Source: Rikenellaceae bacterium (lineage in GTDB: Bacteria; Bacteroidota; Bacteroidia; Bacteroidales; Rikenellaceae). From it: a stretch of 64,000 bases of DNA. Of this stretch, positions 18,430-26,320 are shown in pieces (the first letter of the stretch is position 1; each line of letters starts with the position of its first letter). The stretch spans positions 17,253 through 81,252 of the forward strand of contig JAJQEF010000041.1 of the NCBI GenBank assembly GCA_021201795.1, given 5' to 3'. Below the pieces are notes generated by a model that saw nothing but the letters and a program-made list of their open reading frames with translations, was not told the DNA's origin and did not search any database. The translations under genes and the position numbers were made by a program.

Positions 18430-19326
18430 ATGGCTACATACGATTATATATTAGGAGATTCTTTAGAAACTTTAAGGAACTTGGAAGCAGATAAATTTAA
18501 ACTGATAATTACTTCTCCCCCGTATAATGTGGGAAAAGAATATGAAGTTAAAGAATCAATAGAAAAATATCTTCAAAGACAAAGTGAAGTAATTGATGAA
18601 TTAATAAGAGTGCTTCACCCTAATGGAAGTATCTGTTGGCAAGTAGGCAATTACGTTAAAGATGAAGAAGTTTTCCCTCTAGATATATTTTACTATAATA
18701 TTTTCAAGAGCAGAGGATTACAATTACGGAATAGGATAATTTGGCAGTTCGGTCACGGCCTACATTCCAGCAAAAAATTTTCAGGGAGGTATGAGACAAT
18801 TTTATGGTTCACAAACTCCAGTGAATATACATTTAATTTAGACCCAGTAAGAGTACCTTCAAAATATCCAGGAAAGAAGCATTATAAAGGACCGAATAAG
18901 GGAAAGTACTCTGGAAATCCTAAAGGGAAAAATCCTTCAGATATTTGGGATATAGTTTTACATGATTGGGAAAATGAAATATGGAATATCCCTAATGTAA
19001 AAGCTAATCACAAAGAAAAAACAGAGCATCCTTGTCAATATCCTATAGAATTAGTAGAAAGATGCCTTCTGGCACTTACTGATGAATCAGACTGGGTGTT
19101 ATATCCGTATGCAGGTGTAGGTTCTACAATCCTTGCTTGTCTCAAAAATGAAAGAAATGTCGTTGGAATTGAGCGTGTTGAAAAATACCGAGAAATAGGA
19201 GTAAAACGGATTGAGGACTTTATGAATGGACAATTAAAATTCCGCTCCATAGAAACCCCTATATATGACCATACTCAATCCAAGTTATCCGAAGTGCCGG
19301 AAGAATTTAAAAAAGAGAACCTATGA
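18430..19326 (+). CDS. DNA methyltransferase, beta class, SPPY type (probably N4-cytosine)
   Basis: Methylates the exocyclic amino group of a base within a recognition site, normally to protect it from the partner nuclease. The catalytic motif TSPPYN stands at residues 28-33 and the AdoMet-binding motif near 225, an order typical of beta-class enzymes; SPPY is usual for N4-cytosine methylation. The AdoMet motif reads YPYAGVGST where DPF or DPY is expected, so the conserved Asp is replaced by Tyr (codon 19102-19104), which may weaken AdoMet binding. The stop overlaps the next start (ATGA). The nuclease partner is BglII-like, and BglII itself is paired with an N4-cytosine enzyme, which fits. 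Confidence 0.88.
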   Translation: MATYDYILGDSLETLRNLEADKFKLIITSPPYNVGKEYEVKESIEKYLQRQSEVIDELIRVLHPNGSICWQVGNYVKDEEVFPLDIFYYNIFKSRGLQLRNRIIWQFGHGLHSSKKFSGRYETILWFTNSSEYTFNLDPVRVPSKYPGKKHYKGPNKGKYSGNPKGKNPSDIWDIVLHDWENEIWNIPNVKANHKEKTEHPCQYPIELVERCLLALTDESDWVLYPYAGVGSTILACLKNERNVVGIERVEKYREIGVKRIEDFMNGQLKFRSIETPIYDHTQSKLSEVPEEFKKENL

Positions 19327-19786
19327 AAATATATGACCAGTACGATCATTTGAATGCTTTCAAATTAGTTCAGAAAAAAATCTATATCCTGAACTTGTTG
19401 AAATAGTAGATATTCCTAGCGTGTTATTTGGAGAGAAATCACCTTCCGAAATTAAAAAACTCATTGGAAATGGATTCAACAGTAAAGGTTGGGCAGACAA
19501 TGTAAAAGTAGACAATTCCAATCTCACCGTAAATTTTGTAAAAGATGGTGTAGGGGTTTGCTTTCAAATTGGAAATGTAGCGCGGACATATGCTGACATC
19601 CTTAAATTAATGCATTTGCATAATAAAGGAAAAATTGAAATAGGAGTAATGATTGTTCCGGCTCCCTCTGCATCAAAGACATTAGGTGCAAATTATGCTA
19701 GATATGATAGATTAGCAAGAGAGCTAAATCTTTATAAGGATATCATAACTGTTCCGATTTTAGCAATTGGGTTAACAAATCAATAA
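19323..19786 (+). pseudogene. BglII/BstYI-type restriction endonuclease, frameshifted
   Basis: The start MKIYDQYDHLNAFKLVQKK overlaps the methyltransferase stop and resembles the first residues of BstYI. The frame breaks at a run of seven A (19374-19380). One more A would restore NLYPELVEIVDIPSVLFGEK and a total length of about 154 residues. Downstream the family pattern is visible: SKGWADNVKV, NFVKDGVGVCFQIGN, KGKIEIGVMIVP, LGANYARYDRL and the end TVPILAIGL. At the position where BstYI has DFVKDRVAIEVQ this protein has NFVKDGVGVCFQ, so the acidic residues expected at the active site appear changed; this alignment is by eye. It is also shorter than BglII (223) and BstYI (203). Confidence 0.72.
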
Positions 19787-19788
19787 TT

Positions 19789-21057
19789 ATGAAAACGAGA
19801 GCAGACCGAATAGAGCAGATACGTACTGTGTGTCGGAGTGCGGAACAGAATAACTCTCCTACTTATCCGATAAAACATTGGAAAGGAGATACTCGTTTAG
19901 ATAGAAGAATAATTCGTTTGGATCATGACTATTTAATGTCCCGAATAGAAAATTCAAGAACTGAGATTCAACAATTAGCTTATATAAAGAAACGAAATTT
20001 ACGAGAAGATCATTTCGCTGATCCGGAATCTTATGCAGCTCAAAAATCTCAAGAAGAGATTTTATTGGAAATGATTCATTCTAAAGGCTTATTGGATGAT
20101 TTAAGTAAGCGCAAACAAGAAGATCCTTGTATCATTACTTTTGAGGGATATTTAGTCAATGGTAACAGAAGGACGGCAGCTTTAAAGACTCTTGATACTA
20201 GATATATAGAATGTATAGTATTACCAGAGGATGCCACTCCTAAAGATATATATGCATTAGAACAACAATTACAGATATCTCAAGATTTTCGTGAGGATTA
20301 TCATTGGATAAATGAACTTAGAAACATCCGTAGAGGGCGCGAAGACAAAAGTCTAAAATTCTCAGAAAGAGAGTTGGCGAACAATCTTCGAATGGAGGTC
20401 TCTGAATTAAAGAAGAAACTAAGAATGCTAGAATTAGTGGATTCTTTTTTAATATGGAAATGGATAAAGGGGCAATATGATTATTCGCAACTAGATGATG
20501 CCGAAGAAGCTTTTCGTCAATTGGAGAAGTCATTAAAAAAATACTCTAAAGATCACACAAAACAAGAGAAACTGCAAAATGAAGTATTTACTCTTATAGA
20601 ATCTCGTCCAGAAAAAGGGCGTTTATATAATTATGTAACTGCCTTGATCAAGAATTTTGATCAAATCCAAAAACGATTACTAGAAAATAATGAAACGGCT
20701 TCTGGAGAATCTGAAACTGCAAAAAGCGAAACCTCTCAATCTGGCGATCTTATAGATCAGTTAATCGGAATAAATAAAACAGATAATTCTGACGAATTTA
20801 GTAATCCAAGTAATGCAGAAGATAATTCAAGTAAATTAATTGAAGCAATAGCAGATGTCTCAGCTGCGAATCAAGAACGCACTTCTACAGAGGCAGTTTA
20901 TGATGGTGTAAGTAAGGCATTACGTGAATTACAAGGACTAATCGTATATAAAGATACCGCCAAACTTGAAAGTACAAAAAATAAATTACATCAAATAATC
21001 CATGTCTCTACATCTCTTTTAAAAGATATTGACTCTTTGCTTAATGAATCCCAATGA
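19789..21057 (+). CDS. ParB/Srx-like domain protein of the defence operon
   Basis: A 422-residue soluble protein. Around residue 124 it has VNGNRRTAALKTL, the ParB/sulfiredoxin-like signature (GNRR) that in ParB proteins binds CTP or DNA phosphate. A helix-turn-helix-like stretch follows near residues 200-225 (KFSERELANNLRMEVSELKK), again as in ParB. The C-terminal 130 residues are polar, rich in Ser, Glu and Asn, and probably partly disordered before a final helical segment. It starts 2 bp after the nuclease gene and its stop overlaps the helicase start by 4 bp. A role as DNA-binding or loading subunit is inference. The gene is intact. Confidence 0.72.
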   Translation: MKTRADRIEQIRTVCRSAEQNNSPTYPIKHWKGDTRLDRRIIRLDHDYLMSRIENSRTEIQQLAYIKKRNLREDHFADPESYAAQKSQEEILLEMIHSKGLLDDLSKRKQEDPCIITFEGYLVNGNRRTAALKTLDTRYIECIVLPEDATPKDIYALEQQLQISQDFREDYHWINELRNIRRGREDKSLKFSERELANNLRMEVSELKKKLRMLELVDSFLIWKWIKGQYDYSQLDDAEEAFRQLEKSLKKYSKDHTKQEKLQNEVFTLIESRPEKGRLYNYVTALIKNFDQIQKRLLENNETASGESETAKSETSQSGDLIDQLIGINKTDNSDEFSNPSNAEDNSSKLIEAIADVSAANQERTSTEAVYDGVSKALRELQGLIVYKDTAKLESTKNKLHQIIHVSTSLLKDIDSLLNESQ

Positions 21058-22913
21058 TTGCCCGCTTTACTATAGACGTAGATACTTTAGTTAGTTCAAT
21101 TGTTCTTGATGAGAAGAATGATCGGGCGATAAACGACCTAAAGCTATATTTATCGACTCTTTCAGAAGATTTTTCATATGAGAATCAGGTTTTTACTATT
21201 CCATGGTTCGAATTACGAAGAGGCATCAGCAATGTTGCATATATTCTTAAAAGAACTTCTTATTCAATAGAATTCGATAATCTTACAACACAACTTGTTC
21301 GAGATATCATTGAAGATCAGAAAAGTGTAAAAGAAAGAAAATCATCTTATCTAATAGCATCTGAAGATTTTGAAAAATATCTATCAGAAGCAAAATTTGA
21401 TAGGACATTAAAACCAGAACAAAGGAGAGACGCCCTAAAATTACTGAATATTAGTCATGGAGCTAATTTCTCTGTGCCGGGAGCCAGAAAGACCACCACT
21501 ATACTTGCAGTTCATTCTGTCTTAAAACAAAGAGATATTGTAGATAAGCTCTTTGTAATCTCTCCTATTAATGCATTTATTTCTTGGGAGGATGAGATAA
21601 AAGAGATTTTTAAAACAAAGCCATTAACTGTGGCCAGATTGCAAAAAATGGATATCATGAATTTTGATGATATGCATGCATTATCTCCAGATGTTATTCT
21701 CGTAAATTACGAGAAGCTGCGTAAAACTCTCACACAATTAATTCCCTATTTTATAAATAATAAAATTCATCTGATTCTAGACGAATCGCATAGAGTAAAA
21801 AGCGGATTAAATAATTTAAGTTATACTCAGATTATTAAACTCGCTGATTTGGCCAAGCGCAGGGACATTCTTTCTGGAACCCCTATGCCTCAGAGTTATC
21901 TAGATCTAATGCCTCAGTTTGATTTTCTTTGGCCAGGGCAAGAGATTGTGCCTGAGATACAGTCTGATACAGAGAATAGTTTGAAAGTAATTAATCAATC
22001 TATAGATAACTTATTTGTAAGGACAACTAAAAATGAGTTGGGATTGAAAGATCCAAATATTAGTTATAAATATATTCCAATGGGGCCGATACAAGAAGAA
22101 TTACATAAGCTCTTCAAATCGGAAACAGCAAGAATTATTGCGGGAATTGATAGGCCTAATCTTCAAAATTTTAGACGAATTGGACGCAGTGTTGTAAAGT
22201 TACTACAAGCCGCAACCAACCCTATGCTTCTTACTCTTAAAGATGATTATGACGATGAGATTGTTCCTGTTCCATTAAATAAAGAATATTGGGAACTTCT
22301 AGAGGATTTTCGTAAATATGAAAAGCCTGTAAAGATTGAATACTTAAAAGAACGAGTAAATGAAATATTAAGCGAAAGCCCACAAAATAAAGTTTTAATT
22401 TGGTCTTATTTTGTACGCAATATAAAAATCTTGGAAAGAATATTCAAAGATTATAATCCTGTTTCTATATTTGGGGGAATTCCTACTGGATCAGATGAAG
22501 ATGAGTCTTTCAGAGAAGGGAGGATTAGGAAGTCTCACGAGGATGATAGCTGTCGTGTTATGATAGCAAATCCTCAAGCATGTGGCGAAGGAATAAGTCT
22601 TCACAGAATATGTCACTATGCTATATATTTAGATCGCAATTTTAATGCTGCGTATTTCTTACAGTCAATCGACAGGATCCATAGACTAGGACTCGCTGAA
22701 GGGGTTGAGACGAATGTTGAAATATTGATTTCTGAAGATACGATAGATGAATTATTAATCAACCGATTGAATGAAAAGATAGAAGCTATGGGGGATGTAT
22801 TAGAAGACCCATACTTACATTCATTAGCATATGATCCGGAAGACATACCTAAAGATGATGAAATAGGCATTGATATTAAAGACTTCGAGGTAATAAAAAA
22901 AGCATGTCAATAA
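21054..22913 (+). CDS. SNF2-like DEAD/DEAH-box helicase with altered Walker A
   Basis: Superfamily-2 ATPase of 619 residues. Visible motifs are a Walker A region GANFSVPGARKTTT (about residues 135-149), motif II LDESHRVKSG (about 242), motif III SGTPMPQS, and in the second RecA-like lobe ANPQACGEGISLH (motif V) and QSIDRIHRLG (motif VI, about 537). This is the arrangement of SNF2-type translocases associated with restriction systems. The Walker A reads GARKT where GxGKT is expected: the Gly before the Lys is Arg (AGA at 21486-21488; GGA would need one change). ATP hydrolysis may be lost. The first 110 residues are a separate, unrecognised domain. The last codons overlap the start of the DUF3883 gene. 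Confidence 0.85.
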   Translation: MIARFTIDVDTLVSSIVLDEKNDRAINDLKLYLSTLSEDFSYENQVFTIPWFELRRGISNVAYILKRTSYSIEFDNLTTQLVRDIIEDQKSVKERKSSYLIASEDFEKYLSEAKFDRTLKPEQRRDALKLLNISHGANFSVPGARKTTTILAVHSVLKQRDIVDKLFVISPINAFISWEDEIKEIFKTKPLTVARLQKMDIMNFDDMHALSPDVILVNYEKLRKTLTQLIPYFINNKIHLILDESHRVKSGLNNLSYTQIIKLADLAKRRDILSGTPMPQSYLDLMPQFDFLWPGQEIVPEIQSDTENSLKVINQSIDNLFVRTTKNELGLKDPNISYKYIPMGPIQEELHKLFKSETARIIAGIDRPNLQNFRRIGRSVVKLLQAATNPMLLTLKDDYDDEIVPVPLNKEYWELLEDFRKYEKPVKIEYLKERVNEILSESPQNKVLIWSYFVRNIKILERIFKDYNPVSIFGGIPTGSDEDESFREGRIRKSHEDDSCRVMIANPQACGEGISLHRICHYAIYLDRNFNAAYFLQSIDRIHRLGLAEGVETNVEILISEDTIDELLINRLNEKIEAMGDVLEDPYLHSLAYDPEDIPKDDEIGIDIKDFEVIKKACQ

Positions 22914-23885
22914 CCAATGAGCAAGAATTTGAAATATAAACCTATCAGCTTTGGTTACATTATTGCCTCCTGACATATAGTAAATTTCCTATCCAGACAC
23001 GAAAAAATAAAGCCTGACAAAATACACAGCTTTTTAATAAATTCCGGAAAGCTAGGAGGATCGTTTCCTGCAAAAGAAGGAATCAATCTAAGCATTTACT
23101 ATAATTTCACCTGCATAGATAAAGGATATTTGAGTCTTACACAAGTATCCAGAGAATCTTTTATTCCATTATGTGATACCGATGAACCCAATATCAATGT
23201 ATTGCGGGCAATCTTAAAGGAAATTATTTCATGTCATAATTTTGAATGGTTAATATTCTATGATCCTGATCCCGAAATATTCAAGGAGTATTTGAGTAAT
23301 AGCGATCCAGAATGGACTATTATGTTAGACAATGCCAAATTATTCAACTTTGAAGACGATAGCGTTCTAGCATGGTGGGATGATATTTTACTCAAATACG
23401 AGAACTATAGAGAAGAGGTGAAAAAGGCAATTGGGGATATTGGCGAGAAATTGACATATGACCATGAAATAAGTCGAGTTAACAGTGATGGACATCGTCC
23501 TGCAAAATCATTTGTCAAGTGGACTGCGCGAATAAGTAATACTTTTGGGTTTGATATTTTATCGATCAAAGGCAAAAGATTTTCAGAGATGGATAATGAA
23601 CGAGATAAAATTCAGATAGAGGTAAAAGCTTCTAAAATATCTAATCTGGAATCATTCCGTTTTTATGCACCTAAACCTGAATGGCAGACTGCATTAAAAA
23701 ATATCGATAATTACTTCTTTTATTGTTGGCCGGGAATAAATATACAAAGAGAGACTGCCATTGCTGCCCCTTTTGTTATACCTGCAAAGGAATTGCTTAC
23801 CCATATGCCCAAAAACATTAGCCCAATTGCAGAATGGTCTGAATGTCGTTGTGTTCTAAATATTTCAAATTATAAAGTTGTATAG
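22904..23885 (+). pseudogene. DUF3883 nuclease-like protein, N-terminus broken
   Basis: The natural start is the ATG at 22904, inside the last codons of the helicase gene (MSITNEQEFEI). A TAA at 22937-22939 interrupts it. The same frame then continues with YQLWLHYCLLTYSKFPIQT and is lost near a run of six A at about 23001-23006; one fewer A restores the frame into KIKPDKIHSFLINSGKLGG. From there it is open to the end. The C-terminal part is a DUF3883 domain: GFDILSIKG, then IQIEVKASK, which resembles the E-x-K core of PD-(D/E)XK nucleases. Translation from 23130 or so could still give a 251-residue product with the domain. Confidence 0.7.
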
Positions 23886-23901
23886 TATTAACCATATGCC
23901 A

Positions 23902-24198
23902 TTAAATAAGCCTTTGTCTGTAATTTTCTTTTAATACCTTCTCTATATCTGACTCCTTATAAAGAATCTTCCCACCTAATTGATGATAGGGCAAAAGGCC
24001 ATTATCCCGGTAATCTTGAAGAGTCCGGCGGCTTACTTTGAGCCGTTCGGAAATTTCTTTATCGGTCAAAAACCGTTCTCCATTTAATGCAGGTTTACAA
24101 TCCTCAACCATTTCTTCGACGTTGGCTACCATGCGATCGAGCGTATAGCAGAATAAAGCAACGACCTCGCTATCCTTTGTTATCAGTTCGCTTTTCAT
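23902..24198 (-). CDS. Helix-turn-helix protein of mobile elements (excisionase-like)
   Basis: About 98 residues beginning MKSELITKDSEVVALF, which is how relatives of this family usually start; a start 24 bp upstream would overlap the preceding gene. The MerR/excisionase-type helix-turn-helix is LTDKEISERLKVSRRTLQDY, followed by the wing GLLPYHQLGGKILYKESDIE. Pairs of such genes accompany integrases in Bacteroides elements, where some act in excision or regulation. It directly follows the next HTH gene on the same strand. Confidence 0.8.
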   Translation of the reverse strand: MKSELITKDSEVVALFCYTLDRMVANVEEMVEDCKPALNGERFLTDKEISERLKVSRRTLQDYRDNGLLPYHQLGGKILYKESDIEKVLKENYRQRLI

Positions 24199-24211
24199 CC
24201 TTCTGGGGATT

Positions 24212-24481
24212 TTATTTGTCAATCAAGTTTAGTATATCCTCAGACAGATAATACATCTTATATCCGATCTGAGTATATGGCAGCATGCCGTTACTTCGAT
24301 AGGTTTGTAAAGTACGTTTAGTTACATTAAGTATTGCACACACTTCATCCCCTTCGAGCCAATTCTGCATCTCCTTCTTCTTCGAGTACCGATTACTACC
24401 CTCGTCGATTTTCTTTGCCGCTATTTCCAGGGATGACATCATTTTATCGAACGCTCCCCGGTCTATAATTACTACATCCAT
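24212..24481 (-). CDS. Helix-turn-helix protein of mobile elements (excisionase-like)
   Basis: About 89 residues starting MDVVIIDRGAFDKMMSS; a longer frame upstream adds 17 unrelated residues and is not preferred. The HTH is LEGDEVCAILNVTKRTLQTY, with the wing GMLPYTQIGYKMYYLSEDIL. It is clearly a paralogue of its downstream neighbour, and both probably come from one two-gene unit of the element. It lies between the defence operon and the second integrase, transcribed toward the former. Confidence 0.8.
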   Translation of the reverse strand: MDVVIIDRGAFDKMMSSLEIAAKKIDEGSNRYSKKKEMQNWLEGDEVCAILNVTKRTLQTYRSNGMLPYTQIGYKMYYLSEDILNLIDK

Positions 24482-25032
24482 ATTACAGCTTTTTGAGTGT
24501 TGAATAATATTACGACTCAAATATATAAGCAATTATTGGAGTAAATGGAAGGTTTAAATAGCTAGGAATCTTGTGGCCGGAAGTGGCGTCGACATATTTA
24601 AAATCAACGGGCAAATTATCAAAATAGAACTGATTAACGGTTGGAAGTTAGAAAGGCAAAATGCTCCCAATCGGCACAATATAATGAGGCAAATTGTAAC
24701 CGGAAATGCCCAGAATCTCAATACAATCGGATTTAATTTTGCATAACGCAGCACTCCGAACCAAAATATGCTTAAATTCACGTATTTAGCCAAGAAAAGT
24801 ACGGCAATTTGCAGAGAAAGAAATTTCTTATATTCTACAAATATAGGAGAAAAATGGGGCAAATCGCAGAAAACAAACCCGAATTTATAGGGTTTTCATC
24901 TTTAAGCGGGAGTAAAATACAGTTAAAAAGCGCAAATTGAATATAAGAAATTTTTACTCTTTTTCTTGATAATCCCGAGTTCTCATTTCACTGTATTTCC
25001 CAAATTGGCTTATAACTCTAAAATTTTAAGTC
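24482..25032. other. Divergent control region between HTH genes and the second integrase
   Basis: No gene is supported. A 60-codon frame (about 24555-24740, plus strand) lacks a start and a recognisable product. The region carries the 15-bp inverted repeat listed separately, and around 24819 the palindrome AAGAAATTTCTT. It probably holds the promoters of both flanking units and perhaps recombinase-binding sites. Confidence 0.5.
24820..24953. repeat. 15-bp inverted repeat upstream of integrase
   Basis: AAATTTCTTATATTC at 24821-24835 and its exact reverse complement GAATATAAGAAATTT at 24939-24953 face each other across 103 bp. The start of the second integrase is about 80 bp further on. Paired sites at this spacing could be integrase arm sites or operator half-sites; this is inference. 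Confidence 0.6.
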
Positions 25033-26270
25033 ATGAGAAGAAGTACTTTTAACCTCATTTTTTACATCAAAAGACGGCAGTTAAAAAGAGATGGTCGCTG
25101 TACGATAATGGGTCGAATAACAATTAACGGGAGCGCCAAGCAGTTTTCTTGCCAGTTGTACATTAAGCCTCAAATGTGGGACACTAAGGGCTATAAAGCT
25201 ATCGGTTGTTCGGATGAAGCCCGCAATATCAACGCAGAATTAAAGCAGATCATCAAAGACATCACGAAACACTATTGGGAAATCCGGCGAGGGATTGGCC
25301 CTTTGACAGCGGAAAGAGTTAAAGCTGCTTATTTCAATGAAGGAATGGAGTGCCGAACATTACTTCAGGTATTTACCTTGCACAATGAAGATATTGCAAA
25401 ACTGGTAGAGAGTAAATTCCGATCACAATCTACTCTCAATAAATATAAAACAGTATATAAATACCTGGAGGAATTTCTTTCGTCCAAATACCGGCTGAAG
25501 GATATAGCGCTTGTTGACCTTCGTTATAGTTTTATTGCTGAATTTGAGTTGTTCCTCAGAAAGAAAAAACATTGCAGCACTACGACTGTATGGATTTATT
25601 TAATGCCGTTAAAAAGAATGGTGAATATAGCCAGAGATAATGGCTGGATGCATATAAATCCGTTTTCGACGCATCATATCAGCCCGGAGAGAAAAGACCG
25701 TAATTATCTGACGACAAAAGAACTGGGCCTGTTGATCAATGCAAAGTTTGAGAAACAATATTCCGAAGTGCTGCGCGACCTGTTTCTATTCTGCTGTTTC
25801 ACCGGGGTTACCTGTGCTGATTTACCCGGCCTGACCAAACGCAATGTAAGGAAGTCCGAAGAAGGGCACGTATGGCTATCGTATATAAGAAAGAAAACAG
25901 GACTTGCGTGCAATTTGAGGCTACTGGATATTCCTTTAAGGATAATACAAAAATATAAAGGAGTAGCGGAAGACGGTAAATTGTTACCGGTGCCGAGCTA
26001 TGACAACATGAGAGTAGGTATAAAAAAGTGATTGCCGAAAGCGGAATCAAGAAGAATATCACTTGGCACATGAGCCGCCATACCTATGCGACTGAAATTT
26101 GTATGCTCAATGGTGTTCCTATCGAAACGATCAGTAAAATGCTGGGCCATTCCGATATTAAGACCACTCAAATCTATGCCAAATTAAGTGATACGGTAGT
26201 CGAGCGGGATATGGAGGCTTTATCAGAAAAACTCTCCAAAATATCCGAATTTTCTGCGGTGTTATTATAG
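25033..26270 (+). pseudogene. Bacteroides-type tyrosine recombinase, frameshifted before the catalytic end
   Basis: The first 332 residues are intact: arm-binding start MRRSTFNLIFYIKRRQLKRD, SAM-like domain, core segment FCCFTGVTCADLPGL, and IRKKTG with the catalytic Lys. At a run of six A (26022-26027) the frame runs into TGA. With one more A it would read GIKKVIAESGIKKNITWHMS. The remaining 80 codons continue with HMSRHTYATE (His and Arg), LGHSDIKTTQIYAK (second His and Tyr). All catalytic residues therefore exist but are split between two frames. It converges on the intact integrase, with a shared terminator between them. Confidence 0.88.
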
Positions 26271-26303
26271 GAAAATGGCGGACTTTCCGAGTCCACCATT
26301 TTC
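26271..26303. terminator. Bidirectional terminator between converging integrases
   Basis: GAAAATGG-c-GGACT pairs with AGTCC-a-CCATTTTC around the loop TTCCG, giving 13 pairs with one internal mismatch. It lies directly after the stop of the second integrase and 18 bp before the end of the third. Confidence 0.7.
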
Positions 26304-26320
26304 AAGTATTTCACCGTAAG

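Noticed and set aside
24554..24862. 102-codon minus-strand frame as a gene
   Set aside because: Hydrophobic, repetitive composition and overlap with the inverted-repeat region; no start context or family.
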